Made by a program: the position numbers and the translations under genes
Shown here: positions 1 to 6,283 of the stretch, in pieces
How the letters are laid out: each line of letters opens with the position of its first letter
Position numbering within the stretch: the first letter of the stretch is position 1
Source: an uncultured Eubacteriales bacterium
GTDB taxonomy: Bacteria; Bacillota; Clostridia; Lachnospirales; Lachnospiraceae
DNA: 8,769 bases
Assembly (NCBI GenBank): GCA_949286775.1
Contig: CASEDW010000029.1
Coordinates: 1-8,769 of the forward strand
Reading direction: 5' to 3'
Notes under the pieces: model-generated
Database searches by the model: none
The model's input: the letters and a program-made list of their open reading frames with translations, nothing else
What the model was told of the DNA's origin: nothing

Positions 1-25
1 AATGTAGTAGACGAACTGTGATTTC

Positions 26-58
26 ATATTGAGGTCAAATATTTTTTGGCCTCAATAT
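26..58 (+). terminator. Hairpin, probable terminator of an upstream gene
   Basis: Arms at 26-39 and 45-58 form a continuous 14-bp stem with one T-G wobble (35/49) and a 5-base loop. The core is ATTGAGG pairing with CCTCAAT. It is followed by an interrupted T-rich stretch (58-61 and 68-72) rather than a clean T-run, so it is a moderate intrinsic terminator. The frame starting at base 1 reaches TGA at 19-21, five bases before the stem. That would suit the last codons of an upstream + strand gene, but six codons are too few to call one. A role in the nhaC leader is the alternative. Confidence 0.55.
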
Positions 59-99
59 TTTACTCTGTTTTTATTAATCATTAAGGGGGAAAATTAAAG

Positions 100-1878
100 A
101 TGAAAAGTGTTGGAAGAAGAGGCTTTCGCGCTGTATTGATCATGTGTATCATTACATTTGTGATCGGCCTTTTCACGGCCGTAATGCGCCCTGTTTCGGC
201 TGAGGAAACTAATGAGCCGGCAGTTGCGGCTGAAGAAACAGAAAAAGGAGTGCTCGATCTGACTGATCCCGACGCGGCTTTGGAATATGTTGAAGGATAT
301 GCCGACAATCTGACGGCGGATCCTGATTTTGAAACTAATGTGGATATAGCCATCGACACGGTGAGACAGGATGTAGGAGCGTACGCCACATGGCTTTCGC
401 TTCTTGCGCCTATAGTTGCCATAGCCCTTGCGCTTATAACAAAGGAAGTTTATTCTTCACTTATTGTCGGAATTATCGTAGGCGGAATTATCTATGCCGG
501 AGGCAATTTTGAGGGAACCCTTACGCATGTCGTAATTAACGGATTCGTCGCCAATGTCGCCGATCCGTACAATATGGGAATTCTTTTCTTCCTTGTTCTT
601 CTCGGCACGCTTGTAGCGATGATGAACAAGGCGGGAGGCTCGGCAGCCTTCGGAAGATGGGCTTCTACCCATATAAAGACAAGGGTCGGAGCGCAGCTGG
701 CTACGATAGCTCTCGGAATTCTTATTTTCATAGACGACTATTTTAACTGTCTTACGGTAGGTTCCGTTATGAGACCTATAACCGACAGCCATCACATTTC
801 GCGCGCTAAGCTGGCGTATCTTATAGACGCTACGGCGGCTCCCGTATGCATTATCGCGCCTATTTCTTCATGGGCGGCTGCTGTCGCCGGATTTGCCAAC
901 GCTGCCGGAGCCGAAAACGGAATAGCTCTATTTATCAGCGCCATTCCATATAACTTTTACGCGCTTCTGACGATTGTTATGATGATATTCCTTGCGGTGA
1001 CAAATCTGGATTACGGTCCTATGAAACAGCATGAGACTAATGCGGTTGAGAAAAACGATCTTTTTACATCGGGAACGAAACAGGTGATATCTCAGATGAA
1101 AGCCAATCCGAAGGGAAAAGTATCAGACCTTGTACTGCCTATCATCGTACTTATTATCGCGTGTGTAATCGGAATGATCTATTCGGGAGGATTTTTCAGC
1201 GGAACTGATTTCGTAACGGCATTTTCAAACAGCGACGCTTCCGTCGGACTTGCGATAGGAGCTTTTGTCGCGATTGTTATCGCTGTTATTTATTATCTGA
1301 TCAGAAGAGTAGTATCTTTCCAGGATCTTATGGCGTCGCTTCCTGAAGGATTCAGTGCGATGGTTCCTGCGATTATTATTCTTTCCTGCGCATGGACTCT
1401 TAAAGCGATGACTGATTCCCTTGGAGCCAGAGTATTCATTTCACAGCTTGTAGAAGGCAGCGCGGCGGAATTTCAGATGCTCCTTCCGGCCATTATATTC
1501 CTTATCGCTGTCGGCCTTTCGTTCGCTACAGGAACATCATGGGGAACTTTCGGAATTCTTATACCAATAGTGCTCAGCGTGTTCCCGGCAGGAGAACCTA
1601 TTATCATCGTAGCCGTATCGGCATGTATGGCGGGAGCTGTCTGCGGCGATCATTGCTCGCCTATTTCAGATACTACGATCATGTCGTCGGCGGGAGCGCA
1701 GTGCGATCATATGAATCACGTATCGACTCAGCTTCCATACGCTATGACGGTGGCGGCAGTATCGGCTGTAAGTTATGTGATCGCGGGTATTGTCTGCAAC
1801 TGGATGATAGTTCTGCCAATTGCGGTAGCGCTTATGATAATAACGCTTCTTATAGTTAAGAAAATCACGACAAAATAA
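100..1878 (+). CDS. nhaC: NhaC-family Na+/H+ antiporter with N-terminal signal and acidic leader
   Basis: Predicted inner-membrane secondary transporter of the NhaC family, which exchanges Na+ for H+; some relatives exchange organic anions, so the substrate is inferred. The start has AAGGGGGA at 83-90, 9 bases upstream. Residues 1-34 look like a signal peptide or signal anchor: basic start with R6, R7 and R10, a hydrophobic core at 11-27, and a cleavage-like V-S-A before E35. Residues 35-95 are acidic and lack hydrophobic segments, so they would lie outside. About twelve membrane segments follow from residue 98. Family hallmarks are IDDYFNCLTVGS at 211-222, the APISSWAAAVAG region at 253-264, GTSWGTFGILIP at 478-489, and AVCGDHCSPISDTTIMSS at 513-530. 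Conserved acidic candidates for ion binding are D212, D213, D243, D517 and D524. At 592 residues it is longer than many NhaC proteins because of the leader. A terminator follows, so it is probably monocistronic. No confident promoter is visible in the 99 bases before it. Confidence 0.9.
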   Translation: MKSVGRRGFRAVLIMCIITFVIGLFTAVMRPVSAEETNEPAVAAEETEKGVLDLTDPDAALEYVEGYADNLTADPDFETNVDIAIDTVRQDVGAYATWLSLLAPIVAIALALITKEVYSSLIVGIIVGGIIYAGGNFEGTLTHVVINGFVANVADPYNMGILFFLVLLGTLVAMMNKAGGSAAFGRWASTHIKTRVGAQLATIALGILIFIDDYFNCLTVGSVMRPITDSHHISRAKLAYLIDATAAPVCIIAPISSWAAAVAGFANAAGAENGIALFISAIPYNFYALLTIVMMIFLAVTNLDYGPMKQHETNAVEKNDLFTSGTKQVISQMKANPKGKVSDLVLPIIVLIIACVIGMIYSGGFFSGTDFVTAFSNSDASVGLAIGAFVAIVIAVIYYLIRRVVSFQDLMASLPEGFSAMVPAIIILSCAWTLKAMTDSLGARVFISQLVEGSAAEFQMLLPAIIFLIAVGLSFATGTSWGTFGILIPIVLSVFPAGEPIIIVAVSACMAGAVCGDHCSPISDTTIMSSAGAQCDHMNHVSTQLPYAMTVAAVSAVSYVIAGIVCNWMIVLPIAVALMIITLLIVKKITTK

Positions 1879-1893
1879 ATTCCTGGATGATTC

Positions 1894-1929
1894 AAACCTC
1901 CCGGCCGTTAAAAGGCATGGGAGGTTTTT
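1894..1929 (+). terminator. Intrinsic terminator after nhaC
   Basis: A perfect 9-bp stem pairs 1894-1902 (AAACCTCCC) with 1919-1927 (GGGAGGTTT). The 16-base loop can add an inner GCC/GGC pairing (1904-1906 with 1914-1916). A T-run at 1925-1929 completes the signal, 16 bases after the nhaC stop codon. It separates nhaC from the isc operon. Confidence 0.85.
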
Positions 1930-2003
1930 GCGCGATGCGCTTGGCAAGCATCCGCCGTGCCTGCGCGAGTGGATATTTGCCGGGTAACGGTCAACGAGCG
2001 GCA
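1930..2003. other. GC-rich non-coding patch between nhaC terminator and iscR promoter
   Basis: This stretch is clearly richer in G and C than its flanks. It holds a small GCGC-GAT-GCGC hairpin (1930-1940), a 7-base direct repeat TGCGCGA (1929-1935 and 1962-1968), and arms TTTGCCG/CGGCAAA (1976-1982 and 1999-2005) around a 16-base loop. An open frame crosses it at 1887-2132, but that frame also covers the terminator and promoter and looks like no known protein. I see no function for it; a decayed repeat or a regulatory binding region are both possible. Confidence 0.4.
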
Positions 2004-2007
2004 AAAA

Positions 2008-2028
2008 ATCCGACAAATTTTATCGGAT
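2008..2028. promoter_or_regulatory. IscR/Rrf2-like operator, upstream site
   Basis: Palindrome ATCCGA-N9-TCGGAT centred at 2018, ending six bases before the -35 box of the iscR promoter. The half-sites and 9-base gap follow the E. coli type-1 IscR consensus as I recall it (YYGA-N9-TCRR). The symmetry extends to A5/T5 at 2004-2032. That makes a 10-bp stem that could also act as a weak terminator, so the operator role rests mainly on the matching second site. Confidence 0.6.
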
Positions 2029-2033
2029 TTTTG

Positions 2034-2062
2034 TTGACTTTAGAATTTTCAGGTGATATTAT
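2034..2062 (+). promoter_or_regulatory. Promoter of the iscR-iscS-iscU-mnmA-hisK operon
   Basis: The -35 box TTGACT (2034-2039) and -10 box TATTAT (2057-2062) each match 5 of 6 consensus bases and are 17 bases apart. TGA at 2054-2056 gives an extended -10 element. Transcription should start near 2069, leaving a leader of about 60 bases. It is the best housekeeping-sigma promoter in the window. Confidence 0.82.
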
Positions 2063-2077
2063 TCAGGAAGAAATAAA

Positions 2078-2096
2078 TCCGAGTGATTTAGTCGGA
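2078..2096. promoter_or_regulatory. IscR/Rrf2-like operator, downstream site
   Basis: Palindrome TCCGA-N9-TCGGA centred at 2087, about ten bases past the predicted transcription start. The 9-base centre GTGATTTAG matches the recalled type-1 IscR centre CTRWWWYAG at 8 of 9 positions. It has the same half-site and gap as the site centred at 2018, 69 bp away, so the promoter is bracketed. This layout suits autorepression by the product of the next gene. Confidence 0.68.
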
Positions 2097-2128
2097 ATTA
2101 AACGTGCTGAAGTGTTCGGGAGGTTGAA

Positions 2129-2593
2129 ATGAAATTATCGACGAAGGGCAGATACGGTCTGCGGGCGATCATTGACCTTGCCCTTAACAGTGAAAACGAG
2201 GCTGTTTCCATACAGAGTATTTCACAGCGGCAGGGAATATCGGAACCTTATCTTGAACAGCTTATGCGTCCCTTGAAAAAAGCGGGACTGATAAATTCGG
2301 TCAGAGGAGCCGGCGGAGGCTATGTGATGGCAAAAGATCCGAGACAGATTTCAGTCGGCGACGTCTTAAGAGCTTTAGAGGGAGATCTGAATCCTGTCTC
2401 CTGCGGAGCCGTGAACGGCGAGAACAAATGCGACGGAGCGGACAGCTGCGTTACAAAATATGTATGGAAAAAAATGAACGACGCCATACAAAACGCGGTA
2501 GACTCAATAATGCTGCAGGAACTGATAGAGCAGGGAAAAGCAGGCTGTCATACAGGTGAAGTTGTACGGTCGTGCGAACAGAAGCAGACCTGA
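2129..2593 (+). CDS. iscR: Rrf2-family Fe-S regulator, IscR-like
   Basis: Predicted DNA-binding repressor of Fe-S cluster assembly genes that senses cluster supply through its own cluster. Residues 1-70 form the Rrf2 winged-helix region, with KLSTKGRYGLRAIIDLA at 2-18, the recognition-helix motif GISEPYLEQLMRPLKKAGL at 36-54, and a glycine-rich wing at 60-65. Cysteines C92, C101 and C107 occupy the cluster-binding loop. Aligned by motif with E. coli IscR (C92, C98, C104, H107), the histidine position is K110 here, while E43 is kept. Two further cysteines, C140 and C149, lie in the C-terminal tail. The 154-residue length is normal. GGGAGG at 2118-2123 sits 5 bases before the ATG. It is the first gene of the operon, 35 bases before iscS with no terminator between. 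CymR-type Rrf2 regulators are the main alternative, but the cysteine loop and the neighbours favour IscR. Confidence 0.9.
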   Translation: MKLSTKGRYGLRAIIDLALNSENEAVSIQSISQRQGISEPYLEQLMRPLKKAGLINSVRGAGGGYVMAKDPRQISVGDVLRALEGDLNPVSCGAVNGENKCDGADSCVTKYVWKKMNDAIQNAVDSIMLQELIEQGKAGCHTGEVVRSCEQKQT

Positions 2594-2628
2594 AAAATAT
2601 ATAAATAATAATGATTGGAGATAAAACG

Positions 2629-3828
2629 ATGATTTACTTAGATAATGCGGCGACAACAAAAACAGCGCCATCAGTAGTCGAAGCAATGCTTCCGTATTTT
2701 TCGGAACTATACGGAAATCCGTCAAGTATATATACTCTTGCTCAGAAGAGCAAAGAAGCTATTGATAAAGGACGTGAGCAGATCGCCGAGGTGCTTGGAA
2801 CAAAGGCTGAAAATATATATTTTACGGCTGGCGGCAGCGAAGCCGACAACTGGGCTTTAAAGGCGACATTTGAATATTTTAAAGGAAAAGGAAATCATAT
2901 AATCACGACAAAGATAGAGCACCATGCTATTTTGCACACATGCGAATATCTTGAAAAGCTTGGCGCGAGAATCACATATCTTGATGTCGATAAAGACGGA
3001 ATAGTAGATATTGAAGAACTGAAAGCGGCTATTACGCCGGAAACTATCCTGATTTCAGTAATGTTCGCGAACAACGAGATAGGTTCAATTCAGCCTATTA
3101 AAGAAATCGGGGAAATCGCGAAAGCAAACAACATTCTCTTCCACACTGACGCGGTGCAGGCTTTCGGACAGCTTCCGATAAATGTTGATGAATTAAATAT
3201 CGACATGCTCAGCTCGAGCGGACACAAAATCAACGGACCTAAGGGAATAGGATTTCTGTACATCAGAAAAGGAGTTAAGATACGTTCGTTCATCCATGGA
3301 GGAGCTCAGGAAAGAAAGAGAAGAGCAGGAACTGAAAATGTTCCGGGCATTGTCGGATACGGCGCCGCAGCCAAGCTTGCGAACAGCACCATGAAGGAGA
3401 GAACTTCAAAAGAAATAGAATTAAGGGATTATCTGATCGGACGTGTATTAAACGAAATACCGCAGACAAAATTAAACGGTCATCCCGAAAAGAGACTTCC
3501 GAACAACGCGAATTTCAGCTTTGAATTTGTCGAGGGAGAATCGCTTCTGATGATGCTCGATATGAAAGGCATCTGCGCTTCAAGCGGTTCGGCGTGCACG
3601 TCAGGCTCTCTTGATCCGTCGCATGTACTTCTGGCGATCGGACTTCCTCACGAGATAGCGCACGGCTCACTGAGACTTACTTTAAGCGATGAAACGACCA
3701 AGGAAGATATTGATTTTGTAGTCGATTCATTGAAAGAAATAATTGCAAATCTCCGCTCGATGAGCCCTCTTTATGAGGATTTCAAAGCAGGAAAGAAAAA
3801 ATCAATTATAGATACACAGTTCAAATAA
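2629..3828 (+). CDS. iscS: Cysteine desulfurase, NifS/IscS type
   Basis: PLP enzyme that removes sulfur from L-cysteine, giving alanine and an enzyme persulfide that feeds Fe-S assembly on IscU and tRNA thiolation by MnmA. The start is taken at 2629, not the in-frame ATG at 2611: GGAG at 2617-2620 lies 8 bases before 2629, the protein then opens with the usual MIYLDNAATT, and no ribosome site precedes 2611. The product has 399 residues, normal for the class. Visible residues include H99 in the EHHA motif, D174 and Q177 in HTDAVQAFG, the PLP lysine K200 in SSSGHKINGPKG, and R349 in SLRLTLS. The mobile-loop catalytic cysteine is C323 in SSGSACTSG, and C316 is an additional cysteine. The SGSACTSG motif marks the group I (NifS/IscS) class rather than SufS. 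The C-terminus ends in a lysine-rich tail. It lies between iscR and iscU, 45 bases before the latter. Confidence 0.95.
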   Translation: MIYLDNAATTKTAPSVVEAMLPYFSELYGNPSSIYTLAQKSKEAIDKGREQIAEVLGTKAENIYFTAGGSEADNWALKATFEYFKGKGNHIITTKIEHHAILHTCEYLEKLGARITYLDVDKDGIVDIEELKAAITPETILISVMFANNEIGSIQPIKEIGEIAKANNILFHTDAVQAFGQLPINVDELNIDMLSSSGHKINGPKGIGFLYIRKGVKIRSFIHGGAQERKRRAGTENVPGIVGYGAAAKLANSTMKERTSKEIELRDYLIGRVLNEIPQTKLNGHPEKRLPNNANFSFEFVEGESLLMMLDMKGICASSGSACTSGSLDPSHVLLAIGLPHEIAHGSLRLTLSDETTKEDIDFVVDSLKEIIANLRSMSPLYEDFKAGKKKSIIDTQFK

Positions 3829-3873
3829 GAAACATTAAATAGAATAAAAAATACAGAAAAGGCAGGAAAAATT

Positions 3874-4311
3874 ATGTACAGCGAAAAAGTTATTGATCAT
3901 TTTCAGCATCCGAGAAATGTTGGTGAAATAGAGAACGCCAGCGGCGTTGGAACAGTAGGAAACGCAAAATGCGGAGACATCATGAGAATTTATCTTGATA
4001 TCGATGACAATCAGATAATCCGCGACTGCAAATTCAAGACATTCGGATGTGGAGCGGCGGTAGCTACAAGCAGCATGGCGACAGAGCTTGTAAAAGGAAA
4101 AAGCGTCAATGAGGCGCTTCAGATCACAAACAAAGCGGTTATGGAAGCTCTTGACGGTCTTCCACCTGTAAAAGTACACTGCTCGCTTTTGGCGGAAGAA
4201 GCCATTCATGCAGCTCTTTGGGATTACGCCCAGAAAAAAGGAATAAAAATAGAAGGCCTTGAAAAACCAAAAACTGATATAGGCGAAGAAGAGGAGAACG
4301 AGGACTACTGA
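3874..4311 (+). CDS. iscU: Fe-S cluster scaffold, IscU/NifU N-terminal type
   Basis: Scaffold on which iron and IscS-derived sulfur are built into a cluster before transfer to target proteins. The protein opens with the family start MYSEKVIDHFQHPRNVG. The three cluster cysteines are C33 (GNAKCGD), C59 (FGCGAA) and C103 (VHCSLL), with D35 next to the first; they correspond to C37, C63, C106 and D39 of E. coli IscU. H102 beside C103 is also kept, and C52 is extra. At 145 residues it is a stand-alone scaffold, without the ferredoxin-like and C-terminal domains of full NifU. The last ten residues are strongly acidic. AGGA at 3864-3867 is 6 bases before the ATG. The stop codon lies 2 bases before mnmA, so the two are probably co-translated. 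No hscA, hscB or ferredoxin gene accompanies it here. Confidence 0.93.
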   Translation: MYSEKVIDHFQHPRNVGEIENASGVGTVGNAKCGDIMRIYLDIDDNQIIRDCKFKTFGCGAAVATSSMATELVKGKSVNEALQITNKAVMEALDGLPPVKVHCSLLAEEAIHAALWDYAQKKGIKIEGLEKPKTDIGEEEENEDY

Positions 4312-4313
4312 TT

Positions 4314-5366
4314 ATGAAGGGAAAAGTAGTCGTTGGCATGTCGGGAGGCGTCGATTCCTCTGTCGCCGCATATCTTCTCAAAGAACAGGGATACGACGTC
4401 ATAGGCGTCACGATGCGCATGTGGAATGACAAGGAAGAAGGTTGCGGCGGATTTTCGGCCGTGGACGACGCGAAAAAAGTCGCCGAGTCCCTTGACATAC
4501 CATATTATGTGATGGATTTTAGCGAAGCTTTCAAAAAGCATGTCATGGATTATTTCGCAAAGGAATATCTTCACGCGAGAACTCCAAATCCATGTATAGT
4601 CTGCAACCGTTACGTAAAATGGGAAGCTCTTTTAGAAAGAAGCAGAGAATTCGGAGCTGATTACATAGCGACGGGTCATTACGCCCGGATAAAAAGGTTG
4701 GAAAACGACAGATTCGCTATCTACAATTCGGCGACAGCCGCAAAGGATCAGACGTACGCGCTCTATATGCTGACACAGGATCAGCTGGCCCGTACCATAA
4801 TGCCGGTCGGCGCATATGAAAAATCAAAGATCAGAGAAATAGCCGAAAAAGCAGGAATTCCTGTCGCGCACAAAAGCGACAGCCAGGAAATCTGCTTTGT
4901 GCCGGACAATGATTATGTATCTTTTATAAAAAGATATACCGGAGTTCAGATGCCAAAGGGCAATTTCGTAGATACAGACGGAAATGTGCTGGGGCAGCAT
5001 CAGGGACTCTTAAACTATACGATAGGCCAGAGAAGAGGGCTCAACCTTCCGATGGGACACAGGGTGTTTGTAAAGGCGTTAAGGCCTGATACGAATGAAG
5101 TAGTGATCGCCGAAAACGAAGATATGTTTACATCTGAAGTTAAATGCACCAGTATTTCTTTTATGGGAACGGCGGATTTTAACGACGGCGACGAGTTTGT
5201 AGGAAAGATACGCTACGGGCATAAAGGGACGCTCTGCAGGATATACAAAACAGGTGATGACGAGATAACGGCGCGTTTTTTGGAGCCGGTAAGGGCGGCG
5301 ACGCCGGGACAGGCGCTCGTTTTATATAAGGATGATTATGTTGCGCTTGGAGGTACGATAAAATGA
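4314..5366 (+). CDS. mnmA: tRNA-specific 2-thiouridylase MnmA (TrmU)
   Basis: Cytoplasmic enzyme that makes 2-thiouridine at wobble position 34 of tRNA for Lys, Glu and Gln, using ATP to activate the base and sulfur that ultimately comes from IscS. The ATP pyrophosphatase loop is SGGVDSS at residues 10-16. The usual catalytic pair is visible as C97 (in NPCIVCN, 92-98) and C194 (in DSQEICF, 189-195). A third cysteine, C94, sits where E. coli MnmA has an aspartate. The tRNA-binding middle region includes NYTIGQRRGL (234-243), and the C-terminal beta-barrel ends with the family motif RAATPGQALVLY at 327-338. The 350-residue length is typical. The start is 2 bases after iscU; its GAGGA site (4300-4304, 9 bases upstream) lies inside the end of iscU. 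Placement straight after iscS and iscU fits a dedicated sulfur supply. Its stop overlaps the next gene. Confidence 0.95.
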   Translation: MKGKVVVGMSGGVDSSVAAYLLKEQGYDVIGVTMRMWNDKEEGCGGFSAVDDAKKVAESLDIPYYVMDFSEAFKKHVMDYFAKEYLHARTPNPCIVCNRYVKWEALLERSREFGADYIATGHYARIKRLENDRFAIYNSATAAKDQTYALYMLTQDQLARTIMPVGAYEKSKIREIAEKAGIPVAHKSDSQEICFVPDNDYVSFIKRYTGVQMPKGNFVDTDGNVLGQHQGLLNYTIGQRRGLNLPMGHRVFVKALRPDTNEVVIAENEDMFTSEVKCTSISFMGTADFNDGDEFVGKIRYGHKGTLCRIYKTGDDEITARFLEPVRAATPGQALVLYKDDYVALGGTIK

Positions 5367-6115
5367 TACCTGACAGACATCTGCATACATGGTTTTCCGA
5401 GGATTCAAACGAAGATCCGGAAAACTGTATCCGCAAAGCCATAAGTCTCGATATGAAAGACATTTGGTTTACTGATCATTATGATATAGATTTTCCGGGC
5501 GGCGCGTTTTCATTTGACGCCGACAGATATTTTAAGGAGCTTTCCGCATTAAAGGAAAAATACCGGGAAAAAATATCGGTTCACATAGGCGTGGAGCTGG
5601 GACTGAAAAAAGATATAAATGACAAGATTCAGGCGCTTATAAATAAATATCCCTTTGAATACAAAATCGGCTCAGTTCATCTTATGGACGACAAGGATCC
5701 GTACGAAAGAGAAAAATTTGATATGACTGACAGAGAGTTTTATCGCAGATATTTTCAGACGGCGCTCGAGTGTCTTGAAAACTGCACGGGATTTGATACG
5801 TTCGGTCATATCGACTATGTGGTTCGCTACGGATATGAAAAAGACAAGGCGTATTCATATGAAGAAAACGCTGATATAATCGACAGGATACTTAAGCATC
5901 TTATCGAAAATGATATAGCGCTTGAAGTCAATACGGCAGGCCTTAGAAAAGGACTTAAGTATCCGCATCCCTATCCAAAGGTGCTTAAAAGATATAAAGA
6001 GCTCGGAGGAGAGAAGATAGTAATGGGATCTGACGCTCACACGGCTAAGGATATAGGCGCTGATTTTGACAGTACATTGACATATTTATATGATTTAGGT
6101 TTTGAACATATATAA
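5363..6115 (+). CDS. hisK: PHP-family phosphoesterase, probable histidinol-phosphatase
   Basis: Member of the PHP metal-dependent phosphoesterase family, most like histidinol-phosphate phosphatase (HisK/HisJ type), which makes histidinol in histidine synthesis. All expected metal ligands appear: H6 and H8 (RHLHT), D38 and H39 (TDHYD), E78 (GVELG), H106 (SVHL), H149 with D151 (GHIDYV), and D224 with H226 (GSDAHT). The substrate-side motif EVNTAGLRKG (188-197) is also typical of HisK. At 250 residues it is slightly short of the usual 260-280. ATGA overlap with the mnmA stop and GGAGGT at 5349-5354, 8 bases upstream, indicate translational coupling. No other histidine gene is nearby, so the in vivo substrate is uncertain; another sugar or nucleoside phosphate is possible. 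No convincing terminator follows: only a 6-bp stem at 6169-6190 without a T-run after it. Confidence 0.85.
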   Translation: MIPDRHLHTWFSEDSNEDPENCIRKAISLDMKDIWFTDHYDIDFPGGAFSFDADRYFKELSALKEKYREKISVHIGVELGLKKDINDKIQALINKYPFEYKIGSVHLMDDKDPYEREKFDMTDREFYRRYFQTALECLENCTGFDTFGHIDYVVRYGYEKDKAYSYEENADIIDRILKHLIENDIALEVNTAGLRKGLKYPHPYPKVLKRYKELGGEKIVMGSDAHTAKDIGADFDSTLTYLYDLGFEHI

Positions 6116-6120
6116 TTCGT

Positions 6121-6148
6121 ATGACAAATGAATAACTTTAGATATAAT
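6121..6148 (+). promoter_or_regulatory. Candidate distal promoter of gap
   Basis: ATGACA (6121-6126, 5 of 6) and a perfect TATAAT (6143-6148) are separated by 16 bases. Transcription would begin near 6155 and give a leader of about 130 bases. The region is very AT-rich, so chance matches are likely and the call is tentative. It begins six bases after the hisK stop codon. Confidence 0.45.
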
Positions 6149-6220
6149 GTATAATTATTTTTTGTTTTGATTGATAAATTTTTTTCAATCTATATATTGA
6201 GTTTTGTTGAAATCTAAAGT
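6135..6220. repeat. Separated 9-bp inverted repeat in the gap leader
   Basis: ACTTTAGAT at 6135-6143 and its exact reverse complement ATCTAAAGT at 6212-6220 are centred 77 bp apart. In each case the last base of the arm is the first base of a candidate -10 box (6143 and 6220). They could be facing binding sites for a regulator, or the stem of a long leader structure. In AT-rich DNA a 9-bp match by chance is possible. Confidence 0.4.
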
Positions 6221-6225
6221 ATTAT
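6197..6225 (+). promoter_or_regulatory. Candidate proximal promoter of gap
   Basis: TTGAGT (6197-6202, 4 of 6) and TATTAT (6220-6225, 5 of 6) with a 17-base spacer. The start would fall near 6232, giving a leader of about 50 bases before the gap ATG. The same TATTAT box occurs in the iscR and tpiA promoters of this window. Confidence 0.6.
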
Positions 6226-6283
6226 GAATGATGCTGAGGTATGGTATATACAAAAAATAAATTAATTTGGGAGGCAAATTAAA

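Noticed and set aside
1..21. C-terminal codons of an upstream gene ending at TGA 19-21
   Set aside because: Six codons cannot support a gene call, although the position just before a hairpin is suggestive.
457..795. Minus-strand open frames inside nhaC, and similar ones inside other genes
   Set aside because: They lie opposite well-supported genes with clear family motifs and have no ribosome sites or recognisable domains.
1887..2132. Open frame of 81 codons on the + strand between nhaC and iscR
   Set aside because: It spans the nhaC terminator, the iscR promoter and both operators, has no ribosome site, and its translation resembles no family I know.
2611..2628. Upstream ATG for iscS, adding six residues
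   Set aside because: No Shine-Dalgarno sequence precedes it, whereas GGAG is correctly placed for 2629, and homologues begin at the MIYLDNAATT sequence.
6169..6190. Hairpin GATTGA/TCAATC as terminator of hisK
   Set aside because: The stem is only 6 bp, AT-rich, with a 10-base loop and no T-run after it.
6204..6220. Possible Rex (NADH sensor) operator near gap
   Set aside because: Only one half resembling TTGTTGA is present at 6204-6210; the matching TTAACAA half is missing.
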